Positions 29,396 through 37,379 of a DNA stretch of 50,541 bases are shown piece by piece; position 1 is the stretch's first letter, and each line of letters opens with the position of its first letter. This DNA comes from Ideonella sp. MAG2 (GTDB lineage Bacteria > Pseudomonadota > Gammaproteobacteria > Burkholderiales > Burkholderiaceae_C). The position numbers and the translations under genes are program-made. Location: contig PTEU01000001.1 of the NCBI GenBank assembly GCA_004359425.1, positions 1,249,164-1,299,704 on the forward strand, given 5' to 3'. The notes under the pieces are model-generated. The model made no database searches, was not told the DNA's origin, and saw only the letters and a list, made by a program, of their open reading frames with translations.

Positions 29396-29468
29396 GGACG
29401 AATTCCTTATGGGCTGTCGTGCCTTGCTCTATGGGTACACAGACGCGGCAAAAGTGGGCTATCCCTGC

Positions 29469-29495
29469 TTATCGACCCGCCTGCCCAGCGGCTTA
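29469..29495 (-). promoter_or_regulatory. Candidate sigma-28 (FliA) promoter for the HDOD gene
   Basis: TAAG, then 15 bases, then GTCGATAA on the minus strand matches the sigma-28 consensus at all but two positions. It lies about 74 bases before the ATG at 29395. It places this gene in the late flagellar class. Confidence 0.6.
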
Positions 29496-29544
29496 AGCCT
29501 CTCGCGCACGCTGAGCTGTAAGCGCAGTTTTCAGCGGCCACAAG

Positions 29545-29573
29545 AAAAAAGGCGGGACCCGGAGGATCCCGCC
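29545..29573 (-). terminator. Rho-independent terminator after flhDC
   Basis: On the minus strand GGCGGGA and TCCCGCC form a strong 7-base stem with a nine-base loop, followed directly by TTTTTT. It ends transcripts coming from flhC. The rest of the 316-base gap 29396-29712 holds the sigma-28 promoter and no gene that I can see. Confidence 0.85.
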
Positions 29574-29712
29574 TGAAAGCACAGGGGTTGTGCTAGGAGG
29601 AGACAAACAAGTTCAAACATCCCTGGTAGCAAGGTTAACGGCCACCTTGCACGAAGCTTAAGTGTGCGTCATAGGGGGGTGCCTATGCAACCCGTCATAT
29701 GTCACAGAACGT

Positions 29713-30297
29713 TCAGTGCATGTCGCAAGTCTCACCGGCGGCTAAGCGGCGGCCCGTGCTGGGCATTTGCAGCGCCCCAGCTTGGCGGCCTTTGCCAGCG
29801 CGGGCGGGAGGGTTGCACAGGCCGCACACAAAGTGCTTGGCAATCTCGTGCGGGTGGGTCACATAGTGGCCGCCGCACTTGGTGCACTTGGTCATGGTGA
29901 GCATGCCGTTGTCAACAAACTTCACCAAGCGCCAAGCGCGGGTCACTGAGAGCAGAGGCTCCAGGCTCTGGGCCGAGGTCTGCTCCATGTACAACTGATA
30001 GGCCTTGATGACGGTGTCAATCTCTTCCATCTCCGAGGTCTTGTTCAGGTACTCGTGGATGTTCAAAAAGAGACTGGCGTGGATATTGGGCTGCCAAGTC
30101 ATGAACCAATCGGTAGAGAAGGGCAACTGGCCCTTAGAGGGGCTGCGCCCTGACACTTCCTTGTACAAGCGCAGCAAGCGCTCGTAGGAGAGATCCGTCT
30201 CCGACTCCAGCACTTGCAAGCGGGCGCCGAGGTTGATGAGGGTGACTGCGCGCTCGATCTGCTTGGCTTCAGTCAGGATGCTCTTGGTGCGTGCCAT
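29713..30297 (-). CDS. flhC: Flagellar master regulator subunit FlhC
   Basis: Forms the FlhD4C2 complex that activates flagellar class II promoters. The 194-residue protein has the N-terminal EAKQIERAVTLINLGARLQ region and the four-cysteine zinc site: Cys138 and Cys141 (CTKCGG), Cys158 and Cys161 (CGLC). I chose the ATG at 30297, preceded by GGAG at good spacing. The open frame further upstream is not conserved. Confidence 0.97.
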   Translation of the reverse strand: MARTKSILTEAKQIERAVTLINLGARLQVLESETDLSYERLLRLYKEVSGRSPSKGQLPFSTDWFMTWQPNIHASLFLNIHEYLNKTSEMEEIDTVIKAYQLYMEQTSAQSLEPLLSVTRAWRLVKFVDNGMLTMTKCTKCGGHYVTHPHEIAKHFVCGLCNPPARAGKGRQAGALQMPSTGRRLAAGETCDMH

Positions 30298-30387
30298 GGT
30301 GGTTCTCCGTCCTATGTGGTTCAGTGTCGGTGGGGTACAGCCGGGCCAGCGCCGGGCCGCTCCCAAGCAGGCCCGCAGGCCCCAAAC

Positions 30388-30711
30388 TTAAGCCGCTTCT
30401 TGGTGGCGGCCCGCCAACAAGATCGAGGCATGCAGGCGAGACACGCTGTCGTTGGCGGCGGCCTTGCCGTGGTTGGTCAACAGGCCCCACACCAGATCGT
30501 CATCCATGCGGAAGCGGCACAGCAAGGTATTGGTGGTGGCAATCTTCATCATCTGCGCCGGGGTCAGCAGCGCAATCATGTTGGCGGTCTCTTCAGACAC
30601 GCCCAGGCGGAACAGGGCTTGCTCGCGGTCGGCGCGAATCAGGCTCTGGGCCAGCATCAAGTAAGAGAGGTTGGCTTCGCGGATTTCGGCGAGGATTTGA
30701 GTGGTTTCCAC
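30388..30711 (-). CDS. flhD: Flagellar master regulator subunit FlhD
   Basis: DNA-binding partner of FlhC. From the GTG at 30711, which sits 8 bases after AAGGAG, the protein has 107 residues, the normal size. It contains the conserved EIREANLSYLMLAQ and the helix-turn-helix-like LGVSEETANMIALLTPAQ. flhC follows after 90 bases. Two-partner FlhDC control is common in beta- and gammaproteobacteria. Confidence 0.95.
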   Translation of the reverse strand: METTQILAEIREANLSYLMLAQSLIRADREQALFRLGVSEETANMIALLTPAQMMKIATTNTLLCRFRMDDDLVWGLLTNHGKAAANDSVSRLHASILLAGRHQEAA

Positions 30712-30832
30712 GTTCGTGCTCCTTGGGGGGTGGTCTGTCGTGAGGGGTTTCGTCTTGCGATGGGTTGAACTGTAAGCACCGAAACAAGGCCGAAACATCG
30801 GTTCACTTCCACAGCTTGAGTCCTCTTTTTGC

Positions 30833-30847
30833 CTGACACCGTGTCAG
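30833..30847. promoter_or_regulatory. Perfect 7-1-7 palindrome upstream of flhD
   Basis: CTGACAC-C-GTGTCAG lies about 120 bases upstream of the flhD start and about 125 bases upstream of the divergent glycosyltransferase-like gene. Its position and symmetry suggest an operator for a dimeric regulator of the flagellar master operon. No known regulator is assigned. Confidence 0.4.
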
Positions 30848-30970
30848 ACAAATTCCTACAAGGCCTGTCATCCAAGGGTTGGCGCAGGCCTTGGTGGCGG
30901 CCTGAATCGCCCTGGGAAATGCGGCCATCTCCGCCGATTGCAGGCCGCTGGGCGCGGGGATCATTGGGGC

Positions 30971-32449
30971 ATGTCACAGACCCATGTCGCCCCCCCATCG
31001 CTCGGCACCTTGCCCAATGTGGCACGCACGGCCAGTGCCTCAGCCACCACCCTGATCGTGGTGGGCGAGACGGCCACCCCAGCCCCCTGGGTGGCCGATG
31101 CCAAATGGCAGGCCGCGCTGCCCGGTGCTGGCAGTGTTTTGGCCCTGGGCCTGGAGGCCTGCCACCAGGCGCAAGCGCACTGCCAGCGCCACCCCCAGGC
31201 GGTGTGGACAGGCATCCGCCTGCCGGGTGAGCGCTACCCTGAGCCCTGCCCACCCGGCCTGAGCAAAGTGCTGCCGCTGGACACCTTGGTGGGCGACAGC
31301 GTGGCCGAGTTGGCGGAGGTGATGCCAGCCGTTGATCTGTTGGTGCTGAGCCCCGCCTGGGTAGCACTGCCTGGGGCCTCTGCGCTGCTGGCGCGTCTCT
31401 CCCACCTCTGCACACCCGGTGCCCGCTTGGTGCTGGCGCTGGACAACGCCGCCAGTTTTGAACACCTCAGCCACCTGCTGCAAGGTGACCAAACCCCTGA
31501 GGGTGTGGGTGCCGACCCAGCCCAAGCACTGGCCTTGCAAGCCCCGGCCACGGCCTACAAGGCCTTGATGGATGCCGGTTGGATGCCCCATATGGTGGAC
31601 CACCACCGCAGCCCCGCCGCCAGCCCTTCGCTGGAGCGGGCCGTGCGCGAGGCCGCTCAGGCCGCAGGCGTGGGCAGTGGGTGCATGGACGTGGTCTACC
31701 GCATGCGGCGGCTCATCATCAGCGCGCAGCGCTCCCTGGCCCACGCCCCGCGTGAGGCAGGGCCAGCTCGCTTTACCGTGGTGGTGCCCACCACCGAGGA
31801 GCGCCAACTGCGCGCCAACGTTGAAGCCTCGCCCGGCCTGGCCGAGGTACAGGCCCGCATCGTCTCCTGCCGCCAAGCCGTGAACCCGGCCCAGGCGCTG
31901 GCCCAAAGCCTGCCCCATTGCGACACCGACTGGATCTTGCTGGCTCACCAAGACGTGTACTTTGCCCAGGGTTTTGGTGAGCAACTCAATGCCGTGCTGG
32001 CCAGCATTCCACCCGAGCAGCGCCGCCAGACCTTGATCGGCTTCATCGGCATGGCTGTCCACCCGGACACCCACCAGCCCGTGCCTGCGGGCCACGTCAT
32101 CGACCGCTTGCACCAGGCCGACCATGCAGCCTCCGACAGCGCGCTTTCGCTGGACGAAGTGGCCGTGGTGCTGTCTCGAGACAGCCTGCACCAGATCGAC
32201 CCAGCGCAGGGCTGGCATCTCTGGGCCACCGACCTGTGCTTGACCGCCATTGCCGAGCACCGGGTCTTTGCCCGCATCTTGCGCCTACCCCTGTTCCACA
32301 ACTCACGCACGGGCTGGAACCTGCCTGCTGCCTTTGTTCAGGGGGCTGAGCGGCTGATGGCCAAGCACCCCGGTTTTGTACCCATCCACACCCTGTGCGG
32401 CCAATTGGACGCCGGGTTTCTGGCGCGCCAGCGCCAGGCCACTCACTGA
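30971..32449 (+). CDS. Two-domain protein: methyltransferase-like N-terminus plus StrF-type glycosyltransferase-like C-terminus
   Basis: The ATG at 30971 begins a 492-residue protein. Residues ~1-230 have a Rossmann-like pattern reminiscent of SAM methyltransferases (SVLALGLEACHQA, LSPAWVALPGASALLARL), but the glycine-rich SAM loop is not evident, so this half may be non-catalytic. Residues ~270-480 resemble glycosyltransferase family 2/StrF-like proteins. These begin FTVVVPTTEERQL and include WILLAHQDVYF, where a D-x-Y replaces the usual DxD metal motif, and VVLSRDSL. No signal peptide is visible. It begins a three-gene plus-strand block beside flhDC. Confidence 0.6.
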   Translation: MSQTHVAPPSLGTLPNVARTASASATTLIVVGETATPAPWVADAKWQAALPGAGSVLALGLEACHQAQAHCQRHPQAVWTGIRLPGERYPEPCPPGLSKVLPLDTLVGDSVAELAEVMPAVDLLVLSPAWVALPGASALLARLSHLCTPGARLVLALDNAASFEHLSHLLQGDQTPEGVGADPAQALALQAPATAYKALMDAGWMPHMVDHHRSPAASPSLERAVREAAQAAGVGSGCMDVVYRMRRLIISAQRSLAHAPREAGPARFTVVVPTTEERQLRANVEASPGLAEVQARIVSCRQAVNPAQALAQSLPHCDTDWILLAHQDVYFAQGFGEQLNAVLASIPPEQRRQTLIGFIGMAVHPDTHQPVPAGHVIDRLHQADHAASDSALSLDEVAVVLSRDSLHQIDPAQGWHLWATDLCLTAIAEHRVFARILRLPLFHNSRTGWNLPAAFVQGAERLMAKHPGFVPIHTLCGQLDAGFLARQRQATH

Positions 32450-32457
32450 GCACCCCC

Positions 32458-33477
32458 ATGCCCTTGATCACTACCCTGATACCCGCCTACAAGAAAGACT
32501 TTCTGGGCGAGGTGTTTGCGGGCCTGGCGCGCCAGAGCTTTAAAGACTTTCAGGTCATCCTCTCGGACGACAGCCCCCAGGCGGAAATCACCCGTTTGAT
32601 CCGCGACGGCCACTATGGCCCGGCCGTGCGGCAGTTGCAGCTCACTGTGGTGCGCGGCCCCTGCAATGCCCGCCGCAACCATGAGTGCCTGCTTGAGCGG
32701 TGGGCGGGCCAGACCCCGCTGGTTCACTTCCACTTGGACGATGACCTGATCTACCCCGAGTTCTACCGCCAGCACGTTGAGGCGCATGCCACGGGCCGTT
32801 TCAGCGTCAGCATCACTCCGCGTTGGTTAGGCCCTGCCACCGGCAAGCCGAGCTGGAGCCTGCCGCTGCCCGACTTCATCGAGGCCAGCCCGCTGCACCG
32901 GGTGGTGGTGGATGCCGACACCCTGATACGTAGCACCGTACCCAAGGGCGAGAACTGGGTCGGCGAGCTGAACAACCTGGTGTTCGCGGCTGACGCCATG
33001 GCCCGCTACCCTTACCCCCCCTCAGACGGCCTGAGCTACTACGGGCTGATGGACATTGGGGCCGTCATCGAAGCTGTCAAGCTTGCCCCGGCGGTGTTCA
33101 TCCGCGACTACCAGAGCTTTTTCCGCCAGCACGACGAGCAAAGCACCCGCAGCGTAGGCACCCACAGCCACCGTATTGCCATGCTGGTGTGGGCGGCCAT
33201 GGCCTTGCATGCCTGGCAGGAGCAACGTCTCAGCGGGCAAGAGGCGGTGCAAGGGGTGTCACTGACCGTGCGCCGCTGCCTGGCGCTCTACGGTGAGGGC
33301 GACCCGGTGATGGATACCTTCTACCGCTTGGTACAACAGCATGGGGCCAGCCTGCCCCAACTGCATCAGGCGTTCACGCAGTTCTGGCTCACGCTGTTGG
33401 CCAGCCATCCTTCCACCAGCGCCCCCACCAAGGCTGCCACCCCGCTGGCCAGCATGCCAGCGGCGGCCCTGGCCTGA
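32458..33477 (+). CDS. Glycosyltransferase family 2-like protein
   Basis: This 339-residue GT-A fold enzyme opens with ITTLIPAYKKDFLGEVFAGL. It has a nucleotide-binding ILSDDSPQ segment and the metal-binding FHLDDDLIYPEF (D-D-D) motif near residue 100. The C-terminal half is helical. It begins 8 bases after the previous gene, so the two are translationally linked. The likely role is transfer of a sugar to a protein or glycan. Donor and acceptor are unknown. Confidence 0.82.
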   Translation: MPLITTLIPAYKKDFLGEVFAGLARQSFKDFQVILSDDSPQAEITRLIRDGHYGPAVRQLQLTVVRGPCNARRNHECLLERWAGQTPLVHFHLDDDLIYPEFYRQHVEAHATGRFSVSITPRWLGPATGKPSWSLPLPDFIEASPLHRVVVDADTLIRSTVPKGENWVGELNNLVFAADAMARYPYPPSDGLSYYGLMDIGAVIEAVKLAPAVFIRDYQSFFRQHDEQSTRSVGTHSHRIAMLVWAAMALHAWQEQRLSGQEAVQGVSLTVRRCLALYGEGDPVMDTFYRLVQQHGASLPQLHQAFTQFWLTLLASHPSTSAPTKAATPLASMPAAALA

Positions 33478-33503
33478 GTGCTTGACACAAGGACGCCCTC
33501 ATC

Positions 33504-34670
33504 ATGAGCAGTACCCGCCCCCCGATCTACGTCACCCAGCCCCACTTGCCGCCGCTGGAGGAGTTTTTGCCTTCCTTGCAGCAGATCTGGGACACCAAGG
33601 TGCTCACCAACGGCGGCCCCTTCCACAAGCAGCTCGAAGCCGCTTTGTGCGAGCACCTGGGCGTGCCACACATTGCTCTGTTTGCCAATGCCACCATCGC
33701 CTTGGTCACGGCGTTGCAGTCTTTGCGCATCACGGGCGAAGTCATCACCACGCCGTACTCTTTTGTGGCCACTGCGCACTCGCTGCTGTGGAACGGCATC
33801 AAGCCAGTGTTTGTGGATATCGACCCCGAGACCATGAACCTGGACCCGGCCAAGATCGAGGCCGCTATCACGCCGCAAACCACCGCCATCATGCCGGTGC
33901 ATTGCTATGGCCGCCCCTGCGATGTGGAGGCCATCCAGCGCATTGCCGACAACTACAACCTGCGCGTGATCTACGACGCAGCCCATGCCTTTGGCGTGCG
34001 CCAGCACGGCCACAGCATCCTCACGGCGGGTGATCTCTCCGTGTTGAGCTTTCATGCCACCAAGGTCTTCAACACCTTTGAGGGCGGTGCCATCATCTGC
34101 CCCGATGCGCGCACCAAGCAGCGCATTGACCATCTGAAGAACTTTGGCTTTGTGGACGAAGTCACTGTGGTGGCCCCTGGCATCAACGGCAAGATGAGTG
34201 AGTTCAACGCCGCCCTGGGCTTGTTGCAACTCAAGCACATACGCGCCGCCGTGGGCCGCCGAGCGGCCATCGACGCGCTCTACCGCAGCCTGCTGGCCGG
34301 TGTGCCGGGCTTGTGCATTCCTGAGCCTGCACCGGACACTGAGGCCAACCAAGCCTACTTTCCCATTCTGGTGCAGGAGGGCTTCCTCCTCAGCCGAGAT
34401 GAGCTGTACGCCTTGCTCAAGGCCCAGGGCATCCATGGGCGTCGCTACTTCTACCCTTTGATCAGCGACTTTCCCATGTATCGCGGCTTGCCCTCGGCCG
34501 ATGCACGTGGCTTGCCCCATGCCCGCCGGGTGTCAACCCAAGTCATTTGCCTGCCGATCTACCCCGACTTGAGCGACGAAGACGTGGCGCGCATTGCGGA
34601 GGTGATCCGCAGCGCGCAACTCTGCCAAGCCACTCAGCAAGTGCCCGCACTGCATCGCGCGGCTGCCTGA
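33504..34670 (+). CDS. DegT/DnrJ/EryC1-family PLP sugar aminotransferase
   Basis: Transfers an amino group to a nucleotide-linked keto-sugar, making an amino-deoxy sugar. The 388-residue protein has PYSFVATAHSLLWNG, VHCYGRPCD, IYDAAHAFG (Asp158) and the PLP-binding lysine in SFHATKVFNTFEGG (Lys187). It starts at the ATG at 33504 after AAGGACG. It is the last gene of the plus-strand block and the best clue that the cluster builds or modifies an amino sugar. The dehydratase and thymidylyltransferase needed to supply its substrate are not in the window. Confidence 0.93.
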   Translation: MSSTRPPIYVTQPHLPPLEEFLPSLQQIWDTKVLTNGGPFHKQLEAALCEHLGVPHIALFANATIALVTALQSLRITGEVITTPYSFVATAHSLLWNGIKPVFVDIDPETMNLDPAKIEAAITPQTTAIMPVHCYGRPCDVEAIQRIADNYNLRVIYDAAHAFGVRQHGHSILTAGDLSVLSFHATKVFNTFEGGAIICPDARTKQRIDHLKNFGFVDEVTVVAPGINGKMSEFNAALGLLQLKHIRAAVGRRAAIDALYRSLLAGVPGLCIPEPAPDTEANQAYFPILVQEGFLLSRDELYALLKAQGIHGRRYFYPLISDFPMYRGLPSADARGLPHARRVSTQVICLPIYPDLSDEDVARIAEVIRSAQLCQATQQVPALHRAAA

Positions 34671-34719
34671 GCCCAGGGCCACTGGCACAGCAGGCGCTGG
34701 CCGCTGTGGGTGGCGAGCC

Positions 34720-35490
34720 TTAGCCGTGCAGGCTGCTCAGCCGGAACAAGGGGCGGTTGAGAAACTCCCCCAGGCTGTCAAAGCGTTGCAGGTTGTGGCT
34801 GTCCATGGGCTCGTACTCGCGCGTGCTGGGGTTGACCACGGCGATGTCGTCGATACGCCAGTGGCCTTGCACACCCTGGCGCACAAAGTCGATCAGCTCA
34901 GCCTTGGTGCCCCCTGCGAACAATGGCTTGTTACGGTCGCCTTTCCAGTTAAAGCCCAGTTGCATCCACAAGTGGCGGGTGTGGCGGGCTAGTCGGTTCA
35001 GAGCGAGCAGCATCTGCGCCTTGGCCTCCTCCAGGCTCAGGGCCTGGTCGCCAAAGTCGTCGCCCAGGTGGTGCAGCACATTCAGGCACAGGGTCACATC
35101 AAAGGTCTCTGCCTGTGGGTCGGTAAAGCTGTAGTAATGCGGCCGCACTTCCAGGCGGTCCTCGACGCCCAGGCCTTGGGCCGCCAGGGCGATGAAGTGG
35201 GCATGCTCTGCATTGCCCTCTTGGCTGACCACGCGGGAGGCCCCTGCCTCCAGCGCTGCAAAGCTGAAGTAGCCGGTGTTGGCGCCGATGTCCAGCACAC
35301 TCAAGCCACGCAGCAGCAAGTGGTTGGCCATGTAGGCCTGGCGCTGGGCTTCATGTTTGCCCAGCGGCTGGGGCAACTCACCCAGCAGCGCACCCAGGCT
35401 GGGGTGAAGCAGTTGGTAGTCGCTGTGCTTGCTGTGGGCTTGCATGAGACGCTGGAGAACACGGGCTTCAGCGGAGGGTGGGGCCATCAT
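34720..35490 (-). CDS. Class I SAM-dependent methyltransferase
   Basis: This 256-residue methyltransferase has the SAM-binding loop VLDIGANTGYFSFAALEAG, an acidic residue on the next strand (VSQEGNAEH) and motif IV-like LCLNVLHHLGDD. I chose the ATG at 35490. A TTG at 35505 would overlap the upstream gene's stop region. It is last in a four-gene minus-strand block that converges on the aminotransferase gene. The target is unknown, probably a sugar hydroxyl or amino group or a lipid/peptide of the same pathway. Confidence 0.85.
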   Translation of the reverse strand: MMAPPSAEARVLQRLMQAHSKHSDYQLLHPSLGALLGELPQPLGKHEAQRQAYMANHLLLRGLSVLDIGANTGYFSFAALEAGASRVVSQEGNAEHAHFIALAAQGLGVEDRLEVRPHYYSFTDPQAETFDVTLCLNVLHHLGDDFGDQALSLEEAKAQMLLALNRLARHTRHLWMQLGFNWKGDRNKPLFAGGTKAELIDFVRQGVQGHWRIDDIAVVNPSTREYEPMDSHNLQRFDSLGEFLNRPLFRLSSLHG

Positions 35491-35508
35491 GGGTGAGGCT
35501 TTCAAAAG

Positions 35509-36585
35509 TCAGTGGCAGGCATGGAGTGCCTGGGTGTCGGGGGCGCCATACACGTCGTGCTGTTGCAGCAGCTCATCAGCAGGCAAGCCCTCAGCGCGGG
35601 GGTAGCGGCGGCAGACGCCCTGGCGCGCCCCCTGGGCCCATGCATACCAGTGTGGCCCGGCGCTGGCAGGCACAGGCTCGGGCACGGTGGCACCATGGTC
35701 GCGGGCAAACAGCGTCAACAAACGCGGGCAGGCACTCAGCGCCAGTTGCAGCGGGCCCCAAAAGCGGGGGTTGATCTCGATGTAATGCAGTTGGCCCTGG
35801 GCGTCGCTGATCAACTCCATCATGAAGGGGCCGTGAAAGCCGAGCGCATGCAGGCCTTGGAACAGGCGGTCGGTGTCCACCCCGGGGTTGCTGCCGCTGC
35901 GGGCCAACACCATGGACTTACCCTCGGGCTGCTGTAGCAGGTTGTCTTGCCAGAAGTGGGCATGCTCGCCATTGCGAGCCAGGTAGGCACAGAGGTAGTG
36001 GCTTTGGCCTTCTACCCAAGCTTGGGCAAACCATTGCGCCGGGTCCAGCCCTGCACGCGCTGCCTGGAGCTGGGCCTCGGTGCGGCAGAGCTGCGGGTAG
36101 AGCACTTGGCCGCCTTGAACATTGTGGCGAGGCTTGAGCACACAAGGCGCTTGTAACTGCGCCCAGGCCATGTCGGGCGGGGGGCTGATGCCCGTGAGCT
36201 TTTGCACCACGGGCGCGCTGTGCAGCTTGCTGGTCAGTTGGGCATACACGGCCTTGCTGGGCAGGCCCACCCGCAGGCCTCGGGCCTGCAAAGCCTCGCG
36301 CTGCTCCAGCACAAATTGGTTCATGAATTCGGTGGTGGGGCAGTACACCAGCTCGGGCTGCTGGCTGGCTTGCACAGCAGCCTGGAACAGGTCTACATCC
36401 AGGCGCTTGTCAAGGCGGCTTAACACCACCTGGGGCGCGAAGGCAGTGCGCCAGATGGCGTCTTGCGGGCCAGCCGCCACGATGACGAAGGGCAGGGCCT
36501 GCCGGGTGAAGAAACGGCACAAGGCCACCACGGCCCGGTCGTTATGGCCGGAGAACAGCACAAAGCTGGGCTGCATGTGGGGCAT
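35509..36585 (-). CDS. ATP-grasp family ligase
   Basis: This 358-residue protein has an ATP-grasp architecture. The N-terminal domain (FVLFSGHNDRAVVALCRFF) precedes a lysine-containing CVLKPRHNVQGG strand. The C-terminal catalytic segment has the metal-binding MMELISDAQGQLHYIEINPRFWG (Glu and Asn of the EINPR motif). ATP-grasp enzymes join a carboxylate to an amine, so it could acylate an amino sugar with an amino acid or hydroxy acid. That is inference from the neighbouring aminotransferase. An in-frame ATG lies three codons downstream of the chosen start. Confidence 0.85.
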   Translation of the reverse strand: MPHMQPSFVLFSGHNDRAVVALCRFFTRQALPFVIVAAGPQDAIWRTAFAPQVVLSRLDKRLDVDLFQAAVQASQQPELVYCPTTEFMNQFVLEQREALQARGLRVGLPSKAVYAQLTSKLHSAPVVQKLTGISPPPDMAWAQLQAPCVLKPRHNVQGGQVLYPQLCRTEAQLQAARAGLDPAQWFAQAWVEGQSHYLCAYLARNGEHAHFWQDNLLQQPEGKSMVLARSGSNPGVDTDRLFQGLHALGFHGPFMMELISDAQGQLHYIEINPRFWGPLQLALSACPRLLTLFARDHGATVPEPVPASAGPHWYAWAQGARQGVCRRYPRAEGLPADELLQQHDVYGAPDTQALHACH

Positions 36586-36596
36586 GGCGGGTGGGC

Positions 36597-37349
36597 TCAG
36601 GCGGCCTCTTGGTGCGCGCCTGTGTCGTTGGCGGCCGAGGGCGGCTTAGAGAACAAGAACAGGGGCTCACGCGGGTTGATGCCCAGGGCCTCGCGCTCGC
36701 AGTGAGCCAGCACGGCCTCATGGGGGTAGAGCTCACCCCGGAAGCCTGCGGCATGGAAGTAGCTCGCGATGTCGCTGCCAAACAGGCGCACATGGTCGTC
36801 CTGGCCGTAGAAGACGCGCTTGAAGTCACCTTCGGGGTTGTGGTGCATCTCAAACGTCTTTTTCAGCAAGGGGGTATAGGGCGTCTGGGCAATCAGCACG
36901 CCACCCGGCTTCAAGCAGCGGTAGAACTCGGCCAAGGCGCGCTCTGGCGAGTTGACATGCTCCAGCACGTGGTTGCACATCACCAAGTCAAAGGACTCGT
37001 CCGCAAAGCTCATGCCCTCCACGTCTACTTTTTGAACGCCGGGGCGGCTGGGGAAGAGGTCGCCTCGGATATAGGCGGCCAGCCCCAGCGTCGCGAACTT
37101 GGGCTCCAGCCGAATCTCTGGGGCGATGTGCAGCATGCTTGCGCCGCGCAACTGCTGCACTACGCCGATGGTGTGGAGATAGAGCCAAAGGTGGCGGTCG
37201 CGGTCCGTGCAGCCGCAATGCGGGCATTGGTAGACGGCAGCGTCTGAGCCCACAGCGTGCATCAGCTTCATGAAGTCGCTGCGCAAATGGGCCAGTGGGT
37301 AGGGGACCCAGGCATCAACAGTGTGGTCGCAAATAGTGCAATGTGGCAT
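36597..37349 (-). CDS. SAM-dependent methyltransferase with zinc-ribbon-like N-terminus
   Basis: The 250-residue protein starts with MPHCTIC and has a second pair, CPHCGC, near residue 42, so a metal-binding N-terminal knuckle is likely. The Methyltransf_11-like core follows: MLHIAPEIRLEP, VDVEGMSFADESFDLVMCNH, VLEHVNSPERALAEFYRCLK. This layout is seen in methyltransferases of O-antigen and surface glycan clusters. It ends 12 bases before the ATP-grasp gene begins, so they are cotranscribed. Confidence 0.85.
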   Translation of the reverse strand: MPHCTICDHTVDAWVPYPLAHLRSDFMKLMHAVGSDAAVYQCPHCGCTDRDRHLWLYLHTIGVVQQLRGASMLHIAPEIRLEPKFATLGLAAYIRGDLFPSRPGVQKVDVEGMSFADESFDLVMCNHVLEHVNSPERALAEFYRCLKPGGVLIAQTPYTPLLKKTFEMHHNPEGDFKRVFYGQDDHVRLFGSDIASYFHAAGFRGELYPHEAVLAHCEREALGINPREPLFLFSKPPSAANDTGAHQEAA

Positions 37350-37379
37350 GGTGGCAGGCCTTTGAGGCGAGGGGCTGCT

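Noticed and set aside
31040..32260. Minus-strand open frame of 406 codons
   Set aside because: It is antisense to the two-domain glycosyltransferase-like gene and has shadow-like composition.
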